Of a stretch of DNA of 20,242 bases, positions 1 to 8,750 are shown one piece after another. Source of the stretch: Bacteroidales bacterium (lineage in GTDB: Bacteria; Bacteroidota; Bacteroidia; Bacteroidales; SMBSF77). Position numbers and translations under genes: made by a program. Every line of letters begins with the position of its first letter. The first letter of the stretch is position 1. The notes beneath the pieces were generated by a model. The model was not told where the DNA came from, did no database searches, and saw nothing but the letters and a program-made list of their open reading frames with translations. The stretch covers positions 1 through 20,242 of the forward strand of contig JAIOTT010000407.1 of NCBI GenBank assembly GCA_021106655.1, read 5' to 3'.

Positions 1-828
1 AAACAATGGATCCTGGTTTGCCATATTATAGGCTCCTGTATTATTTCCATAAGGTAAAGTGTTCTGAGTTGTATTATAGGTAAGATTGTTGCTAAAGTTA
101 CAGTATTCACAACCTGTCGGGTCTTTATAATAGAATATATTATTTGTAATAATGGCATTAGTGATATCATTGAATGCTTTATAGTTTCCATCAGCAAGAG
201 AGTCTCCAATAAAAATGTTATTAGAAATAAGTACGTTATTTGAGCTGGAATTAGTAATAAAATATACACTTCCTGAGGTAGTTCTTATCCCTGAAAAAAT
301 ATTATTTTCAATATACCAATGTTCACAATCAGCTAAATTTATAGTCGGTTTGTTGTAAGATGCAGAGCTATAATAAAATAAGTTATCTCTTATATACCAG
401 TAATTGCATCCGCCTAATGGACTCAAATGTTCAGTTATTCTGTTTTTTGTAATAGTAATGTCTGGAATATTATTTGCTGATGCGTAGGCCCTGTTTAATC
501 GTAATCCCATTATAGTTGACCCCGATGCATTTGAATGATTTATAGTGATAATGCCAACTTCAGATATCCAGGGGTAATCATTATAAGGATTGGGATAATG
601 GCCATTTCCCATTATTACCAGTTGTTCTGAAAGAGAAAAATTACCATAACCAGTAGCTGCAGGTGTGATATAAATAGTATCCCCGGAGCTTGCAGCAGTT
701 ATAGCATCAGCCACATTGAGGTAGGATCCGGAAGGGGCAGTGGGGTTTTTGTCAACTATTAATATCGTTCCATTTACTGAAAACACAAAACAAATCATTA
801 CAGTTAAGAGAAATACACTTTTCTTCAT
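1..828 (-). CDS. Secreted right-handed beta-helix repeat protein, 3' part outside the window
   Basis: An open frame of 276 codons runs from an ATG at 828 to the window edge with no stop, so only the N-terminal part is visible. It begins with a typical signal peptide (MKKSVFLLTVMICFVFSVNG). The rest is rich in Asn, Ile, Thr and Tyr and carries irregular repeats of the type NNIF, such as IENNIFSG, ISNNIFIGD and ITNNIFYYKD. This is the rung pattern of right-handed parallel beta-helix (pectate-lyase-like) proteins. The visible end (AYNMANQDPLF) is also common in this family. It is probably exported, as cell-surface adhesins or polysaccharide-active proteins of Bacteroidota are. No catalytic residues can be assigned, and whether a C-terminal sorting domain follows cannot be seen. 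Confidence 0.8.
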   Translation of the reverse strand, partial: MKKSVFLLTVMICFVFSVNGTILIVDKNPTAPSGSYLNVADAITAASSGDTIYITPAATGYGNFSLSEQLVIMGNGHYPNPYNDYPWISEVGIITINHSNASGSTIMGLRLNRAYASANNIPDITITKNRITEHLSPLGGCNYWYIRDNLFYYSSASYNKPTINLADCEHWYIENNIFSGIRTTSGSVYFITNSSSNNVLISNNIFIGDSLADGNYKAFNDITNAIITNNIFYYKDPTGCEYCNFSNNLTYNTTQNTLPYGNNTGAYNMANQDPLF

Positions 829-1129
829 CTTTTTGAATTTTTAGTTTATTGAATTATTTTCTCGAAATATACGAAAAAATGCCCTTAAAGCAAGAAAATC
901 AAGTGATTATTTTCTATTTTGATGTATATAGATTTATATATTAACCATAGTTACCACATATTTTCAGACTATCAAATTTGTTTAAAATTAATTCTCAGTA
1001 CTGAGTTTTTTTGTGTTAATTTTGCCAAAGAGATTTCAAGTATTGTAATTTCCATTGTGTTTTTATTAAATATGTAAACTGAGGTTGCTTTTATATTTAA
1101 CACTTGATTCGCACTAATTAATTATTCAT
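829..1129. other. Divergent intergenic region
   Basis: This is the AT-rich spacer between the beta-helix gene and the propeller lipoprotein gene, which point away from each other. It holds a minus-strand promoter candidate (864-893) and a plus-strand -7 box, TAATTTTG, at 1017-1024. No convincing -33 TTG lies at the right distance before that plus-strand box. I see no ORF, tandem array or strong hairpin here. Confidence 0.5.
864..893 (-). promoter_or_regulatory. Probable promoter of the beta-helix gene
   Basis: On the minus strand a TTG (891-893) is followed after 19 nt by TATATTTC (864-871). This is one base from the Bacteroidetes -7 consensus TAnnTTTG and lies about 36 nt before the start codon. 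Confidence 0.4.
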
Positions 1130-2131
1130 ATGAGAAAATATCTGTTTAAAATTTTATTGATCTTAATAAGTATAAATCTGTTAACCGTATCCTGTTTGGA
1201 TGAAGTTGATGATGATCCTCCAAAACCTGCTCCTCCCCAGCCTGAATGGTCTGTTCAGGATATTGGAGGAATATCCAAACCATTGAATTGTGTTTTCTTT
1301 TATAATGAAAATAATGGCTGGATCGTCGGAAACGACGGAGCCTATATACATACAAACAATGGTGGCTTAGGATGGTCAAATAGCATTTCAATAAGCCCTG
1401 ACGATATATATGATATTTTCTTTATTGATACACTTCAGGGATGGGTTGTAGGAAGCAATGGAACAATATTGCGTACAAATAATGGAGGATCAAACTGGGA
1501 TGCTCAGAATTCTAAAACAGTATCCGATCTGAAAGGAGTATATTTTATAGGCCCTTTGAACGGTTGGGTAGTAGGATCAGCTGTTGGAAGTGGTGTTGCA
1601 ACAATTCTTCACACTACTAATGGAGGTACAAGTTGGGAAAAACAAGAAACAGAAATATATAATGACCTGCACTCAGTGTTTTTTATTGATGAAAATAAAG
1701 GATGGGCAGTCGGTATTGACAGTTCTATTATTTTAACCAATAATGGAGGAGCTGAATGGGAAGAGATAAATTCAGGGATATTGGTGAACCAGAACAAAAT
1801 TGTTTTTCAGGATGACCTGACGGGATGGATTGCAGGTGATCATGGAGGGCTTTATAAAAGTATGGATGGCGGATATCACTGGCAAAGTCAAGCTCCCTTT
1901 ACCTTATTTGAACTTTATGATATATGTTTTGCTGATATGGATAATGCCTGGGTTACGGGGAGAGGCGGGAAGATGTTTCATTCCGACAACGAAGGCGCTG
2001 ACTGGCAAGCACAATTTTCCGGAACAGATGCTTATTTGAGAAGTCTCTCTTTTACTTCAAAAGAAAATGGATGGGCTGTAGGTGAAACCAAGGAAGGAAA
2101 GGATATAGTACTTCACTATTATATAAAATAA
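1130..2131 (+). CDS. YCF48/BNR-like beta-propeller lipoprotein
   Basis: A 333-aa protein with a lipoprotein signal peptide: lysine-rich start, hydrophobic stretch, and lipobox LTVSC with the lipidated cysteine at residue 22. An acidic, proline-rich linker follows. The remainder is about seven repeats of the pattern GWxVGxxGxIxxTxNGGxxW (for example GWIVGNDGAYIHTNNGG and GWVVGSNGTILRTNNGG), as in YCF48/HCF136-type and BNR/sialidase-like seven-bladed propellers. The last blade is shorter and divergent (GWAVGETKEGKDIVLHYYIK). Family members in non-photosynthetic bacteria are mostly uncharacterised; an outer-membrane or periplasmic binding or assembly role is inference. The stop codon lies 2 nt before the dnaG start, so the two are probably co-transcribed. 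Confidence 0.85.
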   Translation: MRKYLFKILLILISINLLTVSCLDEVDDDPPKPAPPQPEWSVQDIGGISKPLNCVFFYNENNGWIVGNDGAYIHTNNGGLGWSNSISISPDDIYDIFFIDTLQGWVVGSNGTILRTNNGGSNWDAQNSKTVSDLKGVYFIGPLNGWVVGSAVGSGVATILHTTNGGTSWEKQETEIYNDLHSVFFIDENKGWAVGIDSSIILTNNGGAEWEEINSGILVNQNKIVFQDDLTGWIAGDHGGLYKSMDGGYHWQSQAPFTLFELYDICFADMDNAWVTGRGGKMFHSDNEGADWQAQFSGTDAYLRSLSFTSKENGWAVGETKEGKDIVLHYYIK

Positions 2132-2133
2132 AA

Positions 2134-4080
2134 TTGATCAAGCCTCACATCATACAGCAAATTTTCGAAACCGCACATGTTGAGGAAGTCATTGGCGATT
2201 TTGTAATGCTCAAAAAAAGAGGTGTTAACCTCCTTGGGCTTTGCCCTTTCCATAATGAAAAAACCCCATCCTTCACAGTCTCCCCATCAAAAGGGATATA
2301 TAAATGCTTTGGATGTGGAAAAGGTGGAAATGTGGTTAACTTCCTTATGGAACATGAGCATTATTCATACCCGGAGGCTCTGAAATATTTAGCAGGAAGA
2401 TATAATATTGAAATAGAAGAGAAAGAACAAACTGCTGACGAAATCCAGGCCCTGAATGATAAGGAAAGCCTGTATCATGTTTCTGCCTTTGCCCAAAAAT
2501 ATTATTCCGATAAGCTTCTTAAGAGTGATGAAGGGAAAGCTGTTGGATTATCATATCTTAAGGAACGTGGCTTCACTGAAATTACAATTGAAAAATTCCA
2601 ACTGGGATTTGGACTTAAAGAATGGGAAAATTTTACCAGTGAAGCCCTCAAGAGTGGATATAAACTTGAATTTCTTGAAAAAACAGGTCTTACGATCTCC
2701 AAAGAGGATAAGCACTATGATAGGTTTAGGGCAAGAGTGATTTTCCCTATTCATAACATTACCGGTAGAGTAATTGGGTTTGGCGGTCGTATTTTAGGGA
2801 GCGAGCCGAATAAACCCAAGTATGTCAATTCTCCGGAATCTGATATTTATAATAAATCAAAAGTTCTCTACGGAATCTTCCAGGCTAAGAATAAGATTGC
2901 ATCTCTGGATAATTGCTACCTCGTTGAAGGATATACAGATGTTATTACACTGAGTCAGACCGGAATAGAAAATGTTGTCGCATCTTCCGGCACCTCCCTG
3001 ACAGTCGAACAGATTAAGCTGATAAAAAGATATACCCAGAATATTACAATTCTGTATGATGGGGATCCCTCCGGCCTGAAAGCCTCATTCAGAGGTATAG
3101 ACATGATACTGGAAGAGGGGATGAATGTTAAAATAGTTCTATTTCCTGAAGGTGAAGACCCTGACTCCTACGCACGAAAAACCAGTTCATCTGAATTGGA
3201 GGAGTTCCTTAAAAATAGTGCAGCTAACTTTATCACTTTTAAAACCGGATTACTTGTTGATGAAGCTAAAAACGACCCTATAAAAATTGCATCACTCGTT
3301 AAAGAAATTGTAAATACTATCGCCCTGATCCCTGATGGGATTTTCCGAACTGTCTACATAAGGGAATGTTCGGTTTTAATGAATATTCCTGAGCAGACTC
3401 TCATGAATGAGCTTAATAAACTATTAAGAAAAAGGATCAGCAAAAGAATTAGGAATATACCAGAGGAGTCTGTTCCGGAAGTTACAGAATATGCAGCAGA
3501 AAAGCAAATAGAGATCGACCCTAATGATCTTGAATACCAGGAAAAGGACATTGTCAGGTTACTCCTTTTATACGGACAAAAGGAAATAGTATTCGACGAA
3601 AAAGATGAAAATGAGCAAAGTGTAGAAGTGAAAATTAAAATTGCCGAATTAATAATTCAGGACTTGAAAAAGGATGATATTAGTTTTCAAAATCTGGAAT
3701 ATCAATTAATATTTGATGAATATGCATCTGAGTTAGAAAAAGGCAATATTCCCGATCAAAAACATTTTAGCCTTCACACAAATGAGAGAATCTCAAAAAC
3801 CACCATTGACCTGATTAGTACACCTTATGAATTAAGTAAAAACTGGAAGGCTAATCATATTTATATTACTACTGAAGATGAAAAATTACACGTGACAGCT
3901 ACAGCTTCACTCCTCTCTTTTAAATCGAAAAAGGTAGACCAGATCATTCTGGATATCCAGGAAAAGATCAAGGGAACAACTGAAGAGGCAACAGTAAATG
4001 AGCTTTTGGAGGAGCTGCTGCAATACAAAACTGCAAGTCTTGAAATAAACTCTAAATTGGGAAGGATCGTTACAAAGTAA
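2134..4080 (+). CDS. dnaG: DNA primase DnaG
   Basis: A 648-aa replicative primase that lays RNA primers on the lagging strand. The N-terminal zinc-binding domain has CPFH at 37-40 and CFGC at 58-61 (C37, H40, C58, C61). The catalytic core contains the RFRARVIFP segment (198-206) and a TOPRIM domain with EGYTDV (265-270) and the metal-binding DGD (309-311). The C-terminal third, the helicase-interaction region, is divergent, as is usual. The start is a TTG at 2134: it gives the expected family N-terminus (MI..., then a helix and LKKRGVN.LGLCPFH), and no ATG is nearer that keeps the N-terminal helix. It follows the lipoprotein gene by 2 nt. It is not in the classical rpsU-dnaG-rpoD arrangement. 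Confidence 0.97.
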   Translation: MIKPHIIQQIFETAHVEEVIGDFVMLKKRGVNLLGLCPFHNEKTPSFTVSPSKGIYKCFGCGKGGNVVNFLMEHEHYSYPEALKYLAGRYNIEIEEKEQTADEIQALNDKESLYHVSAFAQKYYSDKLLKSDEGKAVGLSYLKERGFTEITIEKFQLGFGLKEWENFTSEALKSGYKLEFLEKTGLTISKEDKHYDRFRARVIFPIHNITGRVIGFGGRILGSEPNKPKYVNSPESDIYNKSKVLYGIFQAKNKIASLDNCYLVEGYTDVITLSQTGIENVVASSGTSLTVEQIKLIKRYTQNITILYDGDPSGLKASFRGIDMILEEGMNVKIVLFPEGEDPDSYARKTSSSELEEFLKNSAANFITFKTGLLVDEAKNDPIKIASLVKEIVNTIALIPDGIFRTVYIRECSVLMNIPEQTLMNELNKLLRKRISKRIRNIPEESVPEVTEYAAEKQIEIDPNDLEYQEKDIVRLLLLYGQKEIVFDEKDENEQSVEVKIKIAELIIQDLKKDDISFQNLEYQLIFDEYASELEKGNIPDQKHFSLHTNERISKTTIDLISTPYELSKNWKANHIYITTEDEKLHVTATASLLSFKSKKVDQIILDIQEKIKGTTEEATVNELLEELLQYKTASLEINSKLGRIVTK

Positions 4081-4090
4081 GTTGGCAGTC

Positions 4091-4145
4091 TCCTTGTAAT
4101 TCAATGGTAATTAGGTTGTAATTATGTCATAATTAAGTGGTAATT
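4091..4145 (+). repeat. Short tandem array, 11-bp unit ending in TAATT
   Basis: Five consecutive 11-bp units, each ending TAATT, begin with TCCTTGTAATT and CAATGGTAATT and end with AAGTGGTAATT. The array starts 11 bp after the dnaG stop. A related array with unit AAGTAGTAATT is at 17585-17616. Confidence 0.7.
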
Positions 4146-4151
4146 TTTTTG

Positions 4152-4197
4152 AAACAGTTTAATGAACACCCTCCCTCCTGTTCATTGATAACTGTTT
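4152..4197. terminator. Hairpin between convergent genes dnaG and the DUF3857 gene
   Basis: Two matched arm pairs, AAACAGTT/AACTGTTT outside and AATGAACA/TGTTCATT inside, enclose a C-rich loop. It sits between the converging dnaG and DUF3857 genes and overlaps the latter's stop codon. It lacks a T-tract in the usual place on either strand, so a terminator role is inferred from position. The right arm continues into 7-bp-period sequence (units like CTGTTTA and CTGATCA, about 4185-4207). Confidence 0.35.
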
Positions 4198-6010
4198 ACT
4201 GATCACTGACTACAACAATTTCCCTATAATTCCGGTCATTCCAAAGATTCATCAGTTTGCGAAAAGCCGGGTAATCATCAACTGAGATGAAGCTCTGGTA
4301 GATGAAGATCGAACGCTTCACCACTGAACTTTTTATCTCTATCACCACCTTGCCTACTTTATTTTTTTCTTCACGCTTTATTTTTGAATTAACAAGACTC
4401 ATTCCTTCATCCAATTTAATCTTATACTCATAATTTTCACTAAAGGCATAAGGTAATTTCAGTGGGAAACTCCTTTTTCCTGACAATCCATGAATATGTA
4501 ATTCCTCTATTCCATTTTTTAGATATGGAAGTTCAAAAAACATATAATTTGCCTTTTTACTAAGAGCTTCTTTGCTTGCAACTGTATATTCGATAGTGCT
4601 TTTCTCCGGTTCAGAAGCCAGAATTTTACTTTTATAATCCGATGAAGAGATACCTCCTGATATTAGTTGTTGTGCTTTTGATTTATTTCTTTTAAGATCA
4701 AAGAAAGGATTTGAAGCATAGGCCATTTTAGCATTTATAATTCCATTTATATGCCCGTCTTTACCAAGCTTTAACTCTCCCTTCACATTAATTTCATTTT
4801 TTCTTTTCCTCTCAAACACTATTTTTTTATCTTCATTGAAACTCATTGGAACCAAAGCCATATCGGATAATTCATAGGCCATATCCTGATCATTTATTTT
4901 TTCATTGCTTAGATAAAAATAAGATCCATCTTTTGTATTTACCCTGACCAGATAATCCTTAATGACAGCATTGCTGATTTCTTCATTATAGAGATTTGCC
5001 GGGATTACGGCATAGGGAATTGCGTCTAAGTTGACAGTAGTTAATAAAGCAGTAAGAAGTATGAGCTTTTCAGCAGATGTAGCGTATGAGCTCTCCCAGA
5101 CTTCGTTTGCCTGACGATATTTGTAACCGGTCTTACTTGAAGGTATATTTTTTAATTTAAATTCCTTCACAACATACTTCTGTATCTTTAATGCCAGGTC
5201 AAGCTCGTCTGAAGAATCAGTTTTTAAGGATTCTGCCTTTTTTCTCATTCTATCATTTACATTGTATTCGAAAGCAGGCTGTTTGAGGATTGAAGAAATA
5301 TAGTCATGTATATTATTTGCGGTAGAAAACAACAGAACAGGAGAAAATGTTTCCCAACCAGCTTGAAGGAACTCACCAGAATATGCCGGAAGATTATTAA
5401 ATGTCCAGATATAAACTCTCATATTTCCTTCTTCCTTAATTTCAGGCAACACCTCACTGTTTAAGAGTTTAAACTTAGCCATCGCGCTAAGAGGTATTTT
5501 TACCTTGATAATAAGTTCATCAACAGGGGATGATTCTGCCAGATAATCAGAGATCTTAAATATATTTAAAAAGTCTTTTTCTGAATGTAAAGAATAATCC
5601 AGATTGATCACTGCATTTTTTTCCAATCCGGTATGAGTGATAGCCATCTCTCTTAGGTAATTATGGTCAGGTGCATCACTTGCAAAGCGGGGAAGCAATT
5701 CATTAAATGCATTATCAGGAGTTTGTATTTTCTTCCCGTCAGCCATTATTGTATATGATTCATTGATCTTTAGCTTTTGATATTCGGGATTATAAACAAT
5801 GAACGTTTCTCCGTATAATCTATGGAAAGAGTAATAAGTAAGTAATTTCAGCTCTTTGGATAAGCGAAAATCCGAACTCCCATCTTCATTGAGCTGATAT
5901 TCTTTTTCCAGCTTTAGAAATATTGCATCAGAATTATCATCCTGCGCAAAGGAGAGGTTACTTGTTAAGAAAGTACTAATTAATAAAAGGTTATAATATT
6001 TTCGTTTCAT
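4196..6010 (-). CDS. Exported DUF3857 protein with a degenerate transglutaminase-like domain
   Basis: A 604-aa protein with a cleavable signal peptide (MKRKYYNLLLISTFLTSNLSFAQ). Residues about 30-230 match the DUF3857 pattern, a beta-rich domain that usually precedes a transglutaminase-like domain. Residues about 260-375 occupy the transglutaminase position, but the catalytic triad is gone. The Cys motif expected in GxCxDKA reads YATSAEK (309-315), the His position reads KDYLV (about 351-355), and the Asp position reads YLSNE (366-370). The domain therefore looks like a non-catalytic relative with a structural or binding role. The C-terminal 200 residues are beta-rich. It lies directly downstream of a paralogue (6122-8077) that keeps the triad. 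Specific substrate or partner unknown. Confidence 0.75.
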   Translation of the reverse strand: MKRKYYNLLLISTFLTSNLSFAQDDNSDAIFLKLEKEYQLNEDGSSDFRLSKELKLLTYYSFHRLYGETFIVYNPEYQKLKINESYTIMADGKKIQTPDNAFNELLPRFASDAPDHNYLREMAITHTGLEKNAVINLDYSLHSEKDFLNIFKISDYLAESSPVDELIIKVKIPLSAMAKFKLLNSEVLPEIKEEGNMRVYIWTFNNLPAYSGEFLQAGWETFSPVLLFSTANNIHDYISSILKQPAFEYNVNDRMRKKAESLKTDSSDELDLALKIQKYVVKEFKLKNIPSSKTGYKYRQANEVWESSYATSAEKLILLTALLTTVNLDAIPYAVIPANLYNEEISNAVIKDYLVRVNTKDGSYFYLSNEKINDQDMAYELSDMALVPMSFNEDKKIVFERKRKNEINVKGELKLGKDGHINGIINAKMAYASNPFFDLKRNKSKAQQLISGGISSSDYKSKILASEPEKSTIEYTVASKEALSKKANYMFFELPYLKNGIEELHIHGLSGKRSFPLKLPYAFSENYEYKIKLDEGMSLVNSKIKREEKNKVGKVVIEIKSSVVKRSIFIYQSFISVDDYPAFRKLMNLWNDRNYREIVVVSDQ

Positions 6011-6042
6011 TTTATTGATAATTTTAATTTTATTTCTTCTTT

Positions 6043-6108
6043 TACCCCCTCTGCCCTCCTTCGTCGGGCATCTCCCCCTGCTAGCAGGGGGAGACAGGAG
6101 AGGGGGTA
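6043..6108. repeat. C-rich hairpin element, copy 1
   Basis: Perfect 10-bp outer arms, TACCCCCTCT (6043-6052) and AGAGGGGGTA (6099-6108), enclose a perfect 24-bp palindrome at 6071-6094 (half-site TCTCCCCCTGCT). It lies 33 nt upstream of the 604-aa gene start. A related element at 9649-9730 has the same orientation relative to its downstream gene. Confidence 0.7.
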
Positions 6109-6121
6109 ATAAACATCATAT

Positions 6122-8077
6122 TTAATTTTTAAGTTTCACTATGATCGGCTCTTCTGCAAACATTTTTTGTGATTTCACTGCCTTGCGATATGCTTCCCAG
6201 TCTTCAGGATCATAGATCCTTTTATGAAGAGCTATTGTTTCGTTGAATTTTATTACTTTTCCGAGAACCTCATACCCCCCATCAAAAGATGCGTTTTCTC
6301 CTTCTGATTTTTGGTGTTCGGGGATGTATGCAATCTTCTCATAGGGAGGAATTCTGATAGTTTCATTGATTATTACCAGTCGTGAACATCTGTCCCTGAA
6401 AGGATATTTTTTCTCTTCAATATTAGTGTTTTGATACAAGTGGGTATTTGCTCTTTTAAAGATATGTTTTGCCAGTAGAGGTGTAAAAATGATCTCATTC
6501 TCACTAACAAGAGCATAATCAGGGATGCGATATTTTATTTTGATCGTAATTGGTTGTTCCATATACTTGTAAGGATCACCATAATCTACTTCCAGTATCT
6601 CAGCTTTAGGTGAAATTTTGAGCAGCTCATTTTCAAGGGAAGAATACCAGCTTGATTTCCTATTGCGTGTAAACATACCCCGTATGGAGGCATCCGTTTG
6701 GCCTTCTGCAGTGAGCATAAAATTCCCGATAAGAGTTCCATCGTTTTTTAGTTCGGAAGTGCCATGAATTTTCAGATAATGATTTTCTGGATCTGACAAA
6801 GGCGTAATAGCAAGGTCAGCACCTTCTGGGATTCCCATTAGGTAATTTTGCTGTTGCTCGGCACTCGACCACAGTTCCCTGATAAAAGGTACCCAGGTAG
6901 GGTCAAGTAATTTATATTTTCCGTTGGATAATTTTACCAGTGTTACACTATGATTAAACTGGTCGGCAGGAATATCTTCTATGCGTGACCCGGCCATTGT
7001 CATTGCAGGATATGACTCAAAACCTGCTGCCCTGAGCATGGTGATAAGCATTCCGGCTTTATCTTTACAAACACCACAACGATCAGTGAAGTTCATCTCG
7101 CCTTTGTGCAGAGTAAATCCCTCTCCTTCACCCATCGAAATACCTGAATATCTTATTTCATCGGCAGTCCAGTGCGTTAAACGCGAAATCGAATCCAATT
7201 CATTTACTGCTCCCTCCAATATCTCATCAACCTTTGCTTTAATTTCAGGTGTAAATTCAAAACTTCCATAATCTTCATTTACTCCATAAAACCATAACGA
7301 TTTTGCTTCCCAGTCGGGGCTTGTTGATAATAATAACTTAGGGGCAACATCAGTAGTAGCAACCATCCCCGATTCTCTTTTAAATGGTTTAATGTTGCGT
7401 TTTAAAAAGGTGTAAATTATTTTATCGTCTGAGAAACGCATAGAGGATTGAACTTCCCCATGATAAAATTCATATTGAAGAGATTTATCTTTTGATATTT
7501 CAATCTGATAAACTTTAAGGATAACCGGGTTTGAACTCCAGAATGGAATAATATCATAAAAATGCCCACGCATAGGTGGGATATACCGCTCGTCCTCATC
7601 TTCCTGAAGTAAAGCATATGTAAAGCCTTTTTTAAAAAGCAAAACCTCAACAGCATCACCCGGTTCAAGGTGGCCGACTTTGATCATTTTTTCTCTTGCT
7701 CCCCAATAAATCATTCTTGCCGGAGCAGGATAATCAAGTACCATCGATGTATCAAGTTTTTCTATGCTTCCATCCTCACGGTAAATATTAACTCCTAATA
7801 TGTCAACATAAGCTGACAAAGGATCATAGCCGTATTTGATTACACTCAGGTCAAGAGCACCTTTAGGAGTTAAAACCTTAAAAAGTTGATGGGTGTGAAC
7901 ATAACTTAGCCCTGTTTCCTGAACATCAACATACATGCTATCAAAAATAACCAATAGCTTGTCGTTAGGATATTCAACCGGACCGCCTGATTTTTTTATG
8001 AGTTGTGGGATATCATCAGCTAATAAGGGTAAAGATAAAATCAGCAAAACGGAAATTAAGTGGATTTTTTTTAACAT
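6122..8077 (-). CDS. Exported DUF3857 and transglutaminase-like protein with intact triad
   Basis: I place the start at the ATG at 8077, giving 651 aa with a clear signal peptide (MLKKIHLISVLLILSLPLLAD). The longer frame back to 8179 runs through a palindromic repeat (8134-8151) and is unlikely to be coding. DUF3857 covers about residues 40-230 of the mature form. The transglutaminase-like domain follows, with RCGVCKDKA (catalytic Cys337 in the new numbering), NHSV (His376) and LLDPTW (Asp392). A C-terminal beta-rich region completes it. Transglutaminase-like folds of this type often act as cysteine peptidases or amide-modifying enzymes in the periplasm, but no substrate can be named. It lies upstream of and on the same strand as the triad-less paralogue, with a 110-bp gap holding a hairpin element. 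Confidence 0.82.
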   Translation of the reverse strand: MLKKIHLISVLLILSLPLLADDIPQLIKKSGGPVEYPNDKLLVIFDSMYVDVQETGLSYVHTHQLFKVLTPKGALDLSVIKYGYDPLSAYVDILGVNIYREDGSIEKLDTSMVLDYPAPARMIYWGAREKMIKVGHLEPGDAVEVLLFKKGFTYALLQEDEDERYIPPMRGHFYDIIPFWSSNPVILKVYQIEISKDKSLQYEFYHGEVQSSMRFSDDKIIYTFLKRNIKPFKRESGMVATTDVAPKLLLSTSPDWEAKSLWFYGVNEDYGSFEFTPEIKAKVDEILEGAVNELDSISRLTHWTADEIRYSGISMGEGEGFTLHKGEMNFTDRCGVCKDKAGMLITMLRAAGFESYPAMTMAGSRIEDIPADQFNHSVTLVKLSNGKYKLLDPTWVPFIRELWSSAEQQQNYLMGIPEGADLAITPLSDPENHYLKIHGTSELKNDGTLIGNFMLTAEGQTDASIRGMFTRNRKSSWYSSLENELLKISPKAEILEVDYGDPYKYMEQPITIKIKYRIPDYALVSENEIIFTPLLAKHIFKRANTHLYQNTNIEEKKYPFRDRCSRLVIINETIRIPPYEKIAYIPEHQKSEGENASFDGGYEVLGKVIKFNETIALHKRIYDPEDWEAYRKAVKSQKMFAEEPIIVKLKN

Positions 8078-8117
8078 AATGTATTGGTTTAAACTTTTTG
8101 AGTAATAAACAAACAGG

Positions 8118-8207
8118 AATATTGGAAGAATGGTCCCGATAGCTATCGGGATGGAATATTGGATTAAAAACATACCCAATCATGCAACATTCCAACCTTC
8201 CATTCTT
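8118..8207. repeat. Inverted 8-bp-period arrays around a perfect palindrome
   Basis: Left of centre, 8-bp units AATATTGG (8118-8125) and AAGAATGG (8126-8133) precede a perfect 18-bp palindrome TCCCGATAGCTATCGGGA (8134-8151), and another AATATTGG follows at 8155-8162. To the right (8176-8207), units such as CCAACCTT and CCATTCTT are the reverse complement of the same family (AAGGTTGG, AAGAATGG). The whole lies between the 651-aa gene and tadA, both on the minus strand. Confidence 0.65.
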
Positions 8208-8255
8208 GAATTGTCAAATGTAAAGATTTTTTGCTTTTCAAACTTAAAAATACCG

Positions 8256-8708
8256 TTAGTCCGAGCGTTTTTCTTTAAAAAACTCCTGCATAAGTTGAGC
8301 ACATTCATCTGCCATCACACCTGAAACAACTTCAGTATTTGGATGTAATATCTTTTTGTTGATCAGGCTATAACCTCTTTTTTCATCTTTTGCACCATAA
8401 ACGATCTTTTTTATTTGTGTCCAGTATGCAGCACCGGCACACATAAGGCAGGGCTCAATTGTTACATATCAAATGCACTCATCAAGGTATTTACCGCCTA
8501 AATAGTTAGCTGCAGCAGTAAATGCTTGCATTTCAGCATGAGCAGTCACATCTATAAGTTGTTCGGTAAGATTATGAGCACGTGAAATGACCTGGTCATT
8601 ACAAACAATTACAGCTCCTATCGGAATTTCATCCTTAGCATACGCCTTTTGGGCTTCTTTCAAAGCCTCTTTCATAAAGTATTCATCAGTGTAAAGAGTA
8701 ATGTCCAT
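8256..8708 (-). pseudogene. tadA: tRNA-specific adenosine deaminase TadA, interrupted by an in-frame UGA
   Basis: TadA deaminates A34 to inosine in tRNA-Arg(ACG) and is normally essential. Reading through gives about 150 aa, the family's usual length, from ATG 8708 (MDITLYTDEY). The zinc-site motifs are all present: HAE (in TAHAEMQA), then PCLMC, followed by a normal C-terminus. A single TGA at 8469-8471 falls between DECI and YVTIEPCLMC, where the family has a hydrophobic residue (usual pattern CTLYVTLEPC). The frame is kept on both sides, so one base change (for example TTA to TGA) explains it. The piece downstream of the UGA lacks HAE, and the upstream piece lacks PCxxC, so neither would work alone. 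A sequencing or assembly error, a real null allele or readthrough cannot be told apart from the sequence. Confidence 0.85.
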
Positions 8709-8717
8709 GGTTCTTTT

Positions 8718-8738
8718 AGTATTGAGTATCAAGTATCA
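8718..8738. repeat. 7-bp-period array upstream of tadA
   Basis: AGTATTG is followed by two copies of AGTATCA. The array ends 9 nt from the tadA start codon, in the region where a ribosome binding site would lie. Confidence 0.55.
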
Positions 8739-8750
8739 GGTAAGAATATA

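Noticed and set aside
8078..8179. Longer N-terminus for the 651-aa transglutaminase-like protein starting at 8179
   Set aside because: It runs through the 18-bp palindrome and 8-bp repeats, while the internal ATG at 8077 begins a proper signal peptide.
8469..8471. UGA in tadA as selenocysteine or as a recoded Trp/Gly codon
   Set aside because: The position is hydrophobic in the family, not Cys, and UGA terminates at least two other genes in the window. I see no obvious selenocysteine hairpin just after it.
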